Notes under the pieces: generated by a model
Told to the model about the DNA's origin: nothing
Database searches by the model: none
Seen by the model: the letters and a program-made list of their open reading frames with translations, nothing else
Source of the DNA: Albula goreensis
Taxonomy: Eukaryota > Chordata > Actinopteri > Albuliformes > Albulidae
DNA: 64,000 nucleotides
Assembly (NCBI GenBank): GCA_022829145.1
Contig: CM040746.1
Coordinates: forward strand, 1,334,731 to 1,398,730
Direction: 5' to 3'
Program-made: the position numbers and the translations under genes
Shown: positions 37,314 through 47,714 of the stretch, one piece after another
Layout: each line of letters starts with the position of its first letter
How positions within the stretch are numbered: position 1 is the stretch's first letter

Positions 37314-38916
37314 TTATTTATTTTTTTTTTTTTACTTTTTTAAATTACAGTTATAACAAAATTAGAATTAAAGTACTTACTGTGGAATTAAGTCTCCAAT
37401 AGCCCCAAAACTCCTAATGCCTTCAGTTATTGATATCAGTGAGTATATGTGATGGTGCTCTTGTTTTTAATATCCCCGTGGTTCTAATGAGGCACAGTTC
37501 ATAAGTTCATTTCTCTCCACTTGGTGCAACCTAATTACATGGACTGTGCTGACAAGATGGGGAATTACTCCAATATTTCTGCTACACATTCTGGAGTGTC
37601 ACAGCGCTGCAGCAACACCCAGAAACGCAACAAATTCCCAGTTCTGCAAAGGCATGTTGTTTTTTTTTTTTTTGCAGGAATCGGTCTGTTGTCCGCTCAG
37701 AATGAACACAGTGCACCGCGGTGACCCTCACTTTCATATGCTGCACGATAAATAATACAAAAACTGTGTCAAATTAGAAATGGGTTGCTGCATAATTTAT
37801 GTCTTCTGGACCTGAGACTTGAAGCTGAGAGCCACTGCAAACCGGGAGTGAATCCTCGGCCCGGTGTTAAAGTGCGTATTTAAGAAGCCGCTTAACGCTG
37901 GCTCTGCCCATAGGCTTCGCACCGCCCCCTGTACGCTGCCCGGGGGACTCATCGTAGCTACGTTGCCTGCCTGCATTAAGCAGGCCTTAAATCACCGTTA
38001 GCCACGGCGCATCGGGCGCGTCCGCCGCACCCAGCTCTCTCTGTTACTTCCCCAGGACATGAGGTCATTCACCTGGCCTCTTTCAGGCCCTCCCCTGGCT
38101 CTCCGTCCTTAGACTCGCTAATGGAGCACCAACCATCGCTCATGATGTAGCACCAGCTCGATTTAAGTCGATTCTCGGCGTGTTTATTTAATAGGAAAAC
38201 AAATAAAACGCTTTATAACACAAGGAAGATCGAAAAATGACAGGGAGAAACCGACAGGTATTTATATTAGGTAGAATATGACATGAAAGAGGAGTACAAA
38301 GGAAATAAACGATCAGATTCGATTTGTTTTTATCTGTCTTGATGTGAGTGGACAAGCTCTGACTAAGCGATGTCAAATGCCTCGATGAGAAACGCTCCAG
38401 TGACCCTCCTGTTTTGGACATGTGTGATTTTTCAATCACACAGCGGGTCAGAATATGAACAGGTATTTCCAGTCAGAATATGAACAGGTATTTTCCATGT
38501 ATGTCCAGAAATAAAGGTGTTTCTGTTTTTTTATCTATTTCACACACTGTATTTTATATGTCCTTCATTGTGACAGAGGGTGGGGGTGTTAGGGGGTTCG
38601 AAAATCGGCTACGACAAGTGAAAATCTGTGGTGACAGTCCACAGCCTCCTTTGATAACACATATGGAAACTTAGACTTAATTAATAAAGATTGTTTTAAT
38701 TTGCAATTGTAAAGGTGATTTTTTTTTATCACGGCACCTCCCACTGGCCCAACATAAGCAATGCTAATTTAATTATTCATTGTATCATCACATTCAAATG
38801 AACGAATTTGCATCCAAAGCCTGGAAACGGAAGCCAAGTTCTGCTTCCAATTCCCATTCACAAAACAGCTGAATTCCTGCCATTAGAAGCCAAGCTTACA
38901 GAGCACTATGTCACTA

Positions 38917-38984
38917 TCTCTCTCTCTCTTTTCTCTCTCTCTCTCCATCCCTCTCTCCCTCTTTCTCTCTCTCTCTCTCTCTCT
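38917..38984. repeat. (CT)n-rich microsatellite
   Basis: CT repeats with small interruptions (ttttctct, ccatccctc). It explains the serine/leucine-rich open frame there. Confidence 0.95.
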
Positions 38985-40443
38985 AAATACCTACATGTGT
39001 TAATAATTGCTTCAGCTTTTATTAAATGCAGGCCTGCTTTTGTTTCCCCAGTTGATCGTTTTGTTTTGAATCAATAGCAGCTACAGAGAGTGAATTGCTG
39101 CTCAGTCTGTCTGCCTGCTGACCTCATGCTCCTGTTCTCTAGCTGAACATTAATTGTCCTTTGATTAAGGCTTTGTCGCACAAATTGCAAGCAAAGATTA
39201 AAGACTGTGAATGCCTTTTCTACTCCTCAGACCTTTTCTCCCTCACCTCTACTCTACTCCTGCCTCTGTACTGTTGTTGTGTTTTTTTCCTTCCTGGTTT
39301 TTTTTTTTTGCCTTCCAGTTTGCCCTTTGTTTTTATGTAAGCGCTAATGCTTGTGTTTCTCGTGGGATTTAGCGTTAGCACAGATGGGGTTCCATTAGAG
39401 GCTAACATACAGAGCCAACCTTTATTTCCTTTAAAAGAAGCCTTTGTCTCTCCGAGTCTGTGGTTCCAGTCTTACGTTAACAGATTTGATTTTCCATTAA
39501 TTTCCCATTTTCATCAAGTAGATAATAACTGCTGCAAAGTCTCAGCAAACATCTGTCCTCATCATTTTCAATAAGTGCAGTCTGTCAGGCATGTAATCAA
39601 AAGCCCCACATGCTGTCAGTCACATCCTGTTAGCGTGGACGTCTCTCACGTCTACACTTGGTCCTGCGGCCGGCGATTAGGTGTCTACCTACCTGCCTGA
39701 TTTAATACATAAGTGCAGTCATCATGATACTTGCCTTCCAGTAAAAGGCAGGTTATTTATGTCATGACTGTGTTCAACTTACAATATTAAACAAAACCTA
39801 AAATATCAGCAAATATTAATATATACCTTTAGAATTATTATTTTTTAATTGTTACATTAGAGAATGTTCTTTGGAGTGTCTAAAATTAATGTGTCTAAAA
39901 TTATTATCAAAGAAATCTTTCATTTCCTTTTACATATGTGTATGGTCAATGAAAAGAAAAGGTTTGCAGTTGCACGGAAAGGTGTGGAAATGGAAATATG
40001 GTCTCAAAAATTGAACGAATATAAAAGGTAGCAACATAAAATAAAGCTAGAGGAAAATAATCAAACTGTCTCAATACACTGAAGGGGAGGCACTGACTTT
40101 TACATTCAGACTGTAATCAGATATGTGACATTCAAATAAGACACAGGACATGACAACGGAAACATTACATAGAATATTGTGTTCTGTGGCATCGGGAATG
40201 TTGTGTTTGCCAGTATGTGGAATATTGAGTTCAGTGATATAAGGAGTATTTACAGTTATCTTATATAGAATGTTTTCATCTGTGTTACTCTCTGTGAGGA
40301 TTTTGTTGTACTCAGTGGTTCTATTGTACAAAACAGGATGTTGTCATCATTTTTCACCAAAAATCATCCCCACCAACAATTTTGAAGATCCTGTTACTTT
40401 ACATAACACACCTAAGATGAGGCTGAAGGTGCATCTACATGCC

Positions 40444-40489
40444 TGTTTGTTTGTTTGTTTGTTTGTTTGTTTGTTTGTTTGTTTGTTTG
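40444..40489. repeat. (TTTG)n microsatellite
   Basis: About 11 uninterrupted tetranucleotide units. Confidence 0.97.
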
Positions 40490-40799
40490 CAAGCTGATCT
40501 AGTCATCCTTATTAATGTTCGAAAATAATGTGAAAGCGATAATTAACATCTCCAATCCGAGCAGATGAATGGGAATGGAAGTCTGGGCAAACAGAGTAAC
40601 CATGCTTACACCATTTTTTTTCCAAGTGAAGAAACACATCCACTCACCAAATATAACTATATGATAATTTAACAAAATCATTCAAGCACTACATCATGTT
40701 TTTTTATTTATTTCGTACAATATTTTTAATACAGGGTGTATGCATGTGGAGTGTATTATTTGCCATGTATTTAGGAGATGGCCTTTTTTAAACTTAACT

Positions 40800-41222
40800 T
40801 TTTTTTTTTTTTTTTTTTTACTTTTTCTCCTATTTTCCCCATTTCCCCAACACAAGCCCAGTCAAAATGTGAGGAGGAGGCAGTCATGAGCTTGGGGCTC
40901 CTTAAATTCACGTGACAACGAGCCTTTGATTCTCACACTGCAGGCATACTTGTGATCACATGCTGTCTATTTCACCAGAGCATGACAAAGTCAGCATATA
41001 TTCAGTTTGTGCCTCCACAAGAGCCTGACCAACCAGCAATGACAGTAATGAACTTACCTGGCTTAACCCCAAACTTTCTGAAGCAAGGCTGGGCCAATTG
41101 TTGCCTCACCAGTGTTGGACCTCCAGCCATAGCTAATAATGGCACTGCTGGGACACACAGTGGTAGGTCTCCGAGGACTGGTCCCAAAAAGCGACTCCTT
41201 GTGCGAGCCACCTAGAGGCTCT
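40800..41222 (-). mobile_element. tRNA-derived SINE, copy 2
   Basis: Same family and orientation as the copy at 36,805-37,255. The plus strand starts with a T run (the tail of the minus-strand element) and runs through cacgtgac, agcatgacaaagtcagca and ggctgggccaattgttgcct to cgagccacctagaggctctt at the 5-prime end. The tRNA-like head is decayed: the box B area reads ggtctccgaggactggtccc on the plus strand. The two copies differ substantially, so both insertions are old. Confidence 0.7.
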
Positions 41223-42874
41223 TACAATTTTTAACAATAGTTTTAAAGGCCCAATTCACCCAAACTTGCTGACTGATTTTGCGGAAGAAAATACCTGAAC
41301 AAAATCAGATCACTGTAAATGCAGGATGTCATAAAACTAGCCACCTTTGCCCTTTAATTAAGGATAGCATCTCAGAAACCTTACTCAAAGGATAGCACCA
41401 TCACAATTTTAATACATGCAAAAAGAGGATTTCAGGAAGCTTCAATACTCATACATTCACTGACATGTCGGTTTATGATGTTGATGTACAGAAATGTGAG
41501 GAATTAAAGTGCTGAATATTCACTGAAGAACTTTATATCAAGTACCTTTCTCAAGAACACAATGAAAGGAACCCAACTAGGAGTCAAGCATGCAACCTCT
41601 TGGTAGAATATTCAGTGCTCTGACCACTACACTACACTACACTACACTACACTACATGTCCAACCTGGTATGCAGGAGCTATATGGAAGAAAAAGGCAAC
41701 AAAGTTTGCTGTGACTGATTTCTGTGATGAGTGTTACTGTAACAGTCTATATGGCCACATGAGGCTTTTGCGCGTATGTGCGAGGGCCTGAAACATTGAA
41801 TGCGATTGTAAGACACAAACATGAGTTGTGTATTGGTGTGTGTATGTGTAGAGGTATGTTAGTTTTTGAGCATTAAAATTGTTTGGATTGTTAAGATTAA
41901 ATAACACAAATTACCTTTCGACAAAGCGTTTGCTTTAAAGTTAAAGATTAACTTTTTTTAAAAAGTATCATTTTTAACGCTTTAAGATACTGGATGCACC
42001 TTCAAATTGTGGATTAATCAAATGCCTGACTGAAGTGGTTGGAACTTTCTGGCAGTTTATTTCTTCATGCAGTTTCAAGAACTGTGGTATATAGACTCAT
42101 CTATACTCAGACACTTACTGGTGGTCGCTTTGTTCATGGAAACTTCTCTCTAAATTAAAAAAAAATGTTTGAAAAAAATGTAAAAAAAAAAAAAAAAACA
42201 AACTTGTTTGAATTCACAGCACATTGTACTGGAAGAAAAAAGAAAAAAATGGTACTATTTAAAGCCATGCAAAAACATAATTTTATGATCACAGCATTAT
42301 GAAGGTGTGAGACTGAGATTTTGAGAACAACTGCAAAGGTGAAGAGTGAGAGAGACAGACAGATTGCAAAGGTGAGATTAAGTGTGTATGCGACAGTCTG
42401 TGAGCCAAATATCAAACATGACCATCCCCCAAAACACACAAAATTAGCACAGGAATATAACCCCGGCAACTGTAGAGTTTCCTGCCAGACGTTTGATATC
42501 TCTTTGAGTCAGACAAGCTTTGATTAAGTGTAACTTAAGGAAGAAAACTAAACAAAGAAATCCATGAATCTTAAATCAAAATAATTCTAATATCTCTTCA
42601 GGTGTGTGTGAGTATAGAAAGAATCCATATTTCTTCTACTTCCTTACAACGTTTTTTTCTTTCGAAGTGGAAATTTGTGGTCCAGAAATTTCCCCTGCCC
42701 TGTGTTGGTGTTGGCATTAGCATTAGCATTTGGACAGGACCGCCTCAGTTGTCTCGCCAATCTTCAGTGAAAAGATGAGTTCACAACCGGACGGTCGCCA
42801 ACAGTCAACTTCCCTGTTGGAGTATGAGGGCCGCATTTACTAAAAGACTGCAAATGCTTTTCAGACGTAAAAGC
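41223..42874. other. Unique sequence with a SINE fragment
   Basis: No gene recognised. The stretch 41,540-41,656 looks like a minus-strand SINE fragment (listed separately). Poly-A runs lie near 42,157-42,200. Bases 42,875-42,879 (agctg) are the left target duplication of the Gypsy element. Confidence 0.5.
41540..41656 (-). mobile_element. SINE-like fragment with an (ACTAC)n expansion
   Basis: On the minus strand: (gtagt)n, then tggtcagagcac, ggttgcatgcttgactcc and ttcttgagaaaggtacttga. This follows the order of the common fish SINE head and body (box A-like gtagtggt, gttgcangcttgantcc, cttgggcaaggtactt). Six to seven gtagt units sit where the box A region starts, at 41,625-41,656 on the plus strand. 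Confidence 0.55.
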
Positions 42875-42879
42875 AGCTG

Positions 42880-43398
42880 TGTCAGGGCGCAGTATGAACT
42901 CAAGTGCAGACAGGGATGAGATGAACCAGAGTTTATTAAGAGGGGCGAATCCAAAAACAGAGTCAAAAACAGGCACAGGGTCAAACCAGAAGAGCACAGT
43001 GTCAGGGCCAAAAACAGAATCCAAAGCAGTAGTCGAAAACAGGCAAAGTTCGAACCAGGTAAACACAGCAATCAGGCAGAGACACAATCCAAAATCAGAA
43101 ATCGGGGAAAACAGGCAAGAATCAAAAACAGGCAGGTCAGAACAGGAAAAGGCTCGTAGCGCAACTGATCACAGGGAATACAGAGACGAACTCGCACAGA
43201 ACAAACACAAGACAGGGTTTAAATGCATAGACTAACGAGCCAACGAGACACAGGTGCACAATAGGGCAGGTGAAACAAATGGGTAATCAACTGGGAAGGT
43301 AACAAGGAGGGCGGGGCAGACACAAGGGGAAATGAAAACAAAAGCACATGGACAGGGAAACAAAAACAAAAACACAGCATCAGACAGCATTACTGACA
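42880..43398 (-). repeat. 3-prime LTR of the Gypsy element (519 bp)
   Basis: Bounded by tgtcagggcg and attactgaca on the plus strand, so it starts TG and ends CA in either reading. I see two differences from the other LTR over about 520 bp: gcgaatcc against gcaaatcc, and one inserted base (gggaaacaaa against gggaacacaaa). On the sense strand an aataaa poly(A) signal lies at 42,937-42,932. The TATA-like tttaaa and the start-site region are repeated here but are expected to act in the other LTR. Confidence 0.97.
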
Positions 43399-43410
43399 GT
43401 ACCCCTCTAC
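43399..43410 (-). promoter_or_regulatory. Polypurine tract next to the 3-prime LTR
   Basis: On the minus strand tagaggggtac directly precedes the LTR start TGTCAG. A short purine run at this place primes plus-strand DNA synthesis in LTR retrotransposons. The form GAGGGGTAC-TGTCAG resembles that of sushi-type elements as I remember them. Confidence 0.75.
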
Positions 43411-43463
43411 GACCGCCTCTTGGCGGTCCAGCAGGCGCTTCAGGATGACGCTGGTGAAAGTCA

Positions 43464-44144
43464 GTAATGAGGAGGGTCGAGAATGTCCCGAGCCGGGACC
43501 CAGCAGCGTTCCTCAGGTCCATACCCCTCCCAGTCAACGAGGTACTGTAGCCCGCGCCCTCGACGCCGAGCCTCCAGCAGGCGGCGGACAGTGTATGCCT
43601 CAGAACCGTCAATGAGGCGCGGGGGAGGAGGGGCTCTGGGAGCTGGGCACAGGGGGCTGTGGCGGACAGGCTTGATCCGAGACACATGGAACGTTGGGTG
43701 GATGCGGCGGAGTGTGCGGGGTAACTGGAGACGGACAGCAGCAGGACTGATAACCTTTGCAATGGGAAAGGGGCCAATGAACCGTGGGGCCAGCTTGCGA
43801 GACTCCACCCTGAGGGGAAGGTCCCGGGTGGACAGCCACACCCGCTGTCCCTGCAGGTAACGCGGAGCTCGGGAGCGATGGCGGTCAGCCGCCTGCTTGG
43901 TCCGGCGGGAGGCCCGTAGCAGAGCTGTCCGTGCGCGCCTCCAGGTCCGCCGACAGCGACGCACAACGCCTCTGCTGATGGCACCCCCACCTCCTCCTCC
44001 TGAGAGGGGAACAAAGGAGGTTGGTATCCCAAGCAGCATTGGAAGGGTGACAGCCCAGAGGATGAGGAGGGAAGGGAGTTGATGGAATACTCCACCCAGG
44101 GGAGCTGCCGACTCCACGACCCCGGTTCCCGTGATGTGAGGCAT
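43464..44144 (-). pseudogene. Integrase C-terminal region with GPY/F module and chromodomain
   Basis: A 227-residue frame. Its second half carries the integrase C-terminal GPF module ([17 protein letters not shown], about residues 105-121), a linker with [12 protein letters not shown], and a chromodomain at about residues 184-227 ([13 protein letters not shown], then [17 protein letters not shown]). Aromatic residues typical of methyl-lysine cages are present (Y184, W and Y in VDWEGY). The first 50 or so residues belong to a different reading of the integrase core, and the listed start is not a real initiator. A frame change just after LDP removes the last residues. Chromodomains of this kind steer integration to marked chromatin. 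Confidence 0.9.
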
Positions 44145-44805
44145 CGCAGGACCGTCTCCATCTGCTGGTTGGCCCTCTCCGTCTGTCCGTTAGACTGGGG
44201 TGGAAGCCTGAGGAAAGACTAACAGACGCACCCAACAACTTGCAAAAACGCTTTCCAGAAATGAGAAGTGAATTGGGGCCCCTATCAGAAACCACATCAA
44301 GAGGCAGTCCATGTAACTTAAAACACGAGACCATTAGTTCAGCGGTCTCCTTAGCTGACGGCAATTTAGGGAGAGCCAGGAGGTGAACCGCTTTGGAAAA
44401 ACGGTCAACCACAGTCATGATAGCAGTGTTACCGTCAGATGGGGGCAGACCAGTCACAAAGTCCAAGGCAATGTGTGACCAGGGCCTCCTTGGAATGGGC
44501 AAGGGGTGCAACAGACCAGCAGGAGGAGCAGTGGAGGGCTTATTTTGGGCGCAGACAGGGCAGGCAGATACAAAGTTGCGGATGTCAGCATCCATTGATG
44601 GCCACCAGAAGCGCTGGGAGATGAGGGCCTTAGTGCGGCGGACTCCCGGATGACCTGCCAGCCGAGAGGAATGCCCCCACTGCAAGACCTGGGAGCGGAC
44701 GGACTGCGGAACAAAGAGACGGTTAACAGGACAAGCACTGGGAGCAGCACTTACCCTCCGCGCTGAGCGAACCACCGCCTCAATGTCCCACAGAGCCGCC
44801 GACAC
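43885..44805 (-). pseudogene. Integrase zinc-binding domain and catalytic core
   Basis: A 306-residue frame. The zinc-binding HHCC residues are H45, H52, C82 and C85 (HSSRLAGHPG; ACPVCAQNK). The catalytic core gives the first two acidic residues, D115 (LDFVTGLPPS) and D174 (VVSDRGPNS). After GFHP the frame slips near 44,200, and the third catalytic residue, a glutamate near 44,177, lies in another frame that continues as [16 protein letters not shown] and [20 protein letters not shown] (44,161-43,960). A further slip near 44,000 joins the C-terminal module. The protein would insert the cDNA copy into the host chromosome in the nucleus. Confidence 0.92.
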
Positions 44806-45569
44806 CCAGCAGCGAGGGGGCAGGATGGTGTTGCCGTCAGCGGGCCCTTCTGCGGCTGTGGATTGTCTGGACAGGGCATCAGGTTTGCCGTTCTGGAGCC
44901 GGGTCGGTAAGAGAGGGTAAAGTCGAAGCGGGCGAAGAACAACGACCAGCGCGCCTGGCGAGGATTGAGGCGTTTGGCTGACCGCAGGTACTCTAGATTC
45001 TTGTGGTCAGTCCAGACTAAGAATGGAACATCTGCACCTTCCAGCCAGTGCCTCCACTCCTCCAGAGCCCGTTTGACTGCCAGCAACTCTCGGTCCCCAA
45101 TGTCGTAGTTCCTCTCCGCAGGGGTCAGGCGGTGCGAGAAGAAGGCACATGGGTGCAGCTTGCCATCTGTAGGAGAGACTTGGGACAATACAGCTCCCAC
45201 CCCCACATCCGAGGCATCCACTTCCACCACAAACTGCCGCGAGGGGTCTGGCTGGACCAGGATGGGGGCAGTGGTGAGTCGTACCTTTAGGTCCCGGAAG
45301 GCAGCTTCAGCCGAGGGGGTCCAGACGAATCTCCTGGTGGTGGCCGTGAGAGCAGTGAGTGGAGCCGCCACTGAGCCATAGTTCCGGATGAAACGGCGAT
45401 AGAAGTTGGCAAAGCCCAGGAAGCGTTGCAGATCCTTGCGGGAGTCAGGTCGGGACCAGTCCATCACCGCCTGGACCTTCCTCTGGTCCATCTGGATGCC
45501 CTGCGGAAATGACAAAGCCCAGAAACGAAACAGAGGTCTGACTGAACTCACATTTCTCTGCCTTGACAA
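44751..45569 (-). pseudogene. Reverse transcriptase connection and RNase H domain
   Basis: A 272-residue frame. The real match begins at about residue 21 ([13 protein letters not shown]), followed by the thumb/connection ([18 protein letters not shown]) and the RNase H domain, with acidic residues D118 (VEVDAS), E161 ([11 protein letters not shown]) and D188 (TDHKNLEYL). The first 20 residues are out of frame with the polymerase, so the frame joins the preceding part by a slip near 45,500. The end is scrambled by another slip near 44,890. RNase H would degrade the RNA strand during reverse transcription. Confidence 0.93.
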
Positions 45570-45753
45570 AAAGTCGATTCTCCAGCAGCCTCTGCAGCAC
45601 GCGGCGGACGTGGCGGATATGGTCAGCGCTGGATTGGGAGAAGATCAGAATATCATCAAGGTAGACATACACAAACTGACCAATCATGTCCCGCAGGACA
45701 TCATTAACTAGGGCCTGGAACACCGCTGGGGAATTGGTAAGACCAAACGGCAT
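45445..45753 (-). pseudogene. Reverse transcriptase palm with YLDD active site
   Basis: A 102-residue frame, [20 protein letters not shown], then [11 protein letters not shown] with the catalytic YLDD at residues 31-34, then [17 protein letters not shown] is the conserved Gypsy motif just before the active site, so the leading methionine is internal to the protein, not a start. The frame departs from pol after FLGFVIS near 45,508. Confidence 0.95.
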
Positions 45754-45755
45754 AA

Positions 45756-46289
45756 CTAAGTATTCATAGTGTCCAGTAGGTGTATTAAAAGCCGTCTTCC
45801 ACTCATCTCCCTCCCGTATGCGAACCAGGTGGTAAGCGTTATGAGATCCAGCTTTGAGAAGATGGTCGCCCCCTGAAGAGATTCAAAGGCGGTGGACATC
45901 AGAGGTAAAGGATAGCGATTCTTCACCGTTATAGCATTGAGCCCTCTGTAGTCAATGCACGGTCGCAATCCCCCATCCTTCTTGCCAACGAAGAAGAACC
46001 CGGCCCCGGCAGGAGAGGAGGAGGGTCGGATGATGCCCGCTGCCAGTGACTCTCGGATGTACTTATCCATGGCTTCAGTCTCAGGACGAGAGAGGGAGAA
46101 GAGTCGGCCCCTGGGAGGTGATGTGCCCGGCAGCAGCTCGATGGCGCAGTCATAGGGCCGATGTGGAGGAAGCGATGTGGCACGGACTGGCTGAAACCTC
46201 CTTGAGGTCCAGGTATTCGGCAGGCACTGCAGACAGGTCTGTGGTTCCCACGTCCGGAGCGGTCGCTGGGATGGCAGGAATCTGAGCAT
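45756..46289 (-). pseudogene. Reverse transcriptase N-terminal half
   Basis: The middle of this 177-residue frame carries the standard Gypsy RT start: [60 protein letters not shown] and [10 protein letters not shown], then ATIFSKLDL with the first catalytic aspartate of the polymerase. Just after SKLDL, near 45,840, the frame slips and the expected continuation is lost, so this part and the YLDD part lie in different frames. The first 40 residues belong to the linker before RT and are also partly off-frame. Confidence 0.93.
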
Positions 46290-46433
46290 TTCGGAGACAA
46301 TTAGCTAAACAAAAGGGACTCCACTCCAAGATCAGATTTTGGCCCAGTCAATCCAGGGTTGTGCTTTGAGAGCCAGGGGTGCCCCAACACTACAGCAGAC
46401 TGAGGAGAATGGATGATGTAAAAGATGATGGTC

Positions 46434-46841
46434 TCATGATGATTGCCGGACAGGGTGAGACTCACCGGGGTGTGGCATGGGTGATGCAGACGAGAGGGGC
46501 CCCGTGATGGCTAGGGCTTCTAGAGGGTCTTGTAGAGGAAGTTGTGATAGCTGGAGGCTGGCTGCGAAGTCAGCATCAATAAAGTTCCCATCTGCGCCGG
46601 AGTCTAGGAGGACTGAGACCACGTGGGGAACACCCTCCACTTGGAGGGAAGCAGATAACAGAGAGCGCACATTAGATGACTTATGGACAGGAGTTACGCT
46701 CACCTGCACTCCCTGGCCATGGGTTGAGCACCAGTCTTTAATGGGCAGTTCCTGATGAAGTGGCCAGGGTGCCACAGTAGAGACAGGCACGGGTTCTGAT
46801 ACGGTTCTGCCGCTCTGCAGGTGTGAGGTGGGTGCGGTCAA
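46434..46841 (-). pseudogene. Retropepsin-like protease region
   Basis: A 135-residue frame whose second half contains the aspartic protease active site: VPHVVSVLLDSGADGNFIDA, with D80-S81-G82-A83. Preceding residues correspond to the end of gag. A CCHC zinc knuckle is present in the DNA at about 46,785-46,740 (its first half reads CLYCG), but the frame slips inside it, so the histidine and last cysteine are in another frame. The protease would cut the gag-pol polyprotein. Confidence 0.88.
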
Positions 46842-46920
46842 CCTTCATGGGCCGTGGGGAACTGGGCTGCAGCCGGGAGTCTGAGGCAGGGCAGACGGAG
46901 GAGTAGCTCCTAGAACTGGA

Positions 46921-47697
46921 TCAGTGGATCTGCGGTGTGCTCTGGGACATCTCCAGTCTCTCTTGATGACGGCAGGTGAGGCGGTGGTCGATGCGGATGG
47001 CCATCTCTACCAGGGCATCAAAGTCGTCCGGTAAGTCCCTCGGGAGGAGCTTGTCCTTGATGTCATCAGAGAGGCCATGGAGGAAGGCATCATACTGGGC
47101 ATCATGATTCCAGCCACTGGTGACCGCCAGGTGCGGTGGAAATCAATGGCGAATTGGAGACTGTTCTACTACCCTGCCGACTCTGGAGCATCTCCCGGGC
47201 AGCTTCCCGACCGTGACGTGAGCGGTCAAAGACCCGTCTCATCTCCTCCATAAACGAGGTGAGGGAGGTGCACACAGGTGTCTGAGCCTCCCAGACTGCT
47301 GTCCCCCACTCTCTGGCTCTGGGGTAAGTAGGGTGATGATGTACGCAATCTTGGCACGGTCAGTGGGGAACATGGAGGGTTGGAGTTCAAATGCCAATGA
47401 GCACTGGGACAGGAAGGAGCGACAGGTGCCTGGCTCACCAGCGTAGGGCCGGGCGGAGGCAGGCGGGGTTCTCTGGTAGGAGCGGCTGCGGGGATCAGAG
47501 AGGGTGTCACTGGAGCAGAGGCAGAGGCTTCTCGCTGGAGTTGCAGTTGCTGGAACTGGGCAGACAGGTGGTTCATGTTCACGGGCGAACGATTTCAATG
47601 TCTTGCTGACAGATTCCAGTTGAGACTGATGCTGCTCCAAAAGTACTCCGTGCCAGTCCGCCAAGGATCTCATCTGACCGCTGTCTGCTGAGTCCAT
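46921..47697 (-). pseudogene. gag (capsid) coding region, frameshifted
   Basis: The start chosen is the ATG at 47,697, 17 bases after the 5-prime LTR, giving MDSADSGQMRSLADWHGVLL; an upstream in-frame ATG at 47,922 lies inside the LTR, before the likely start of the genomic RNA is completed, and is not favoured. The capsid part reads YAGEPGTCRSFLSQCSLAFE and MFPTDRAKIAYIITLL before a slip near 47,310. A third segment at about 47,110-46,921 reads NHDAQYDAFLHGLSDDIKDK, then LVEMAIRIDHRLTCRHQE, and ends at a stop at 46,923. Gag would form the particle that packages the RNA. At least three frames are used, so no intact protein is possible. Confidence 0.9.
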
Positions 47698-47702
47698 GTC
47701 TG

Positions 47703-47714
47703 GCGAGTTCGTAC
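47703..47714 (-). promoter_or_regulatory. Probable self-primer binding site
   Basis: On the sense strand the 5-prime LTR is followed by gtacgaactcgcc. There is no TGG at the LTR junction, as a normal tRNA-primed site would have. Instead, acgaactcgc (47,712-47,703) is the exact complement of gcgagttcgt, which the LTR carries at 48,030-48,021, where its RNA should begin. This is the arrangement known for Tf1 and inferred for sushi elements, in which the RNA 5-prime end folds back to prime reverse transcription. Confidence 0.75.

Larger units (their letters stand above)
37311..40799. other. Unique sequence, no gene seen
   Basis: No gene recognised. Includes a GC-richer stretch at about 37,830-38,050, a CT-rich microsatellite at 38,917-38,984, a candidate conserved stretch at 39,085-39,205 and a (TTTG)n tract at 40,444-40,489. 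Confidence 0.45.

Noticed and set aside
43483-46755. Plus-strand open frames across the Gypsy element
   Set aside because: They are antisense shadows of gag-pol; all recognisable domains read on the minus strand.
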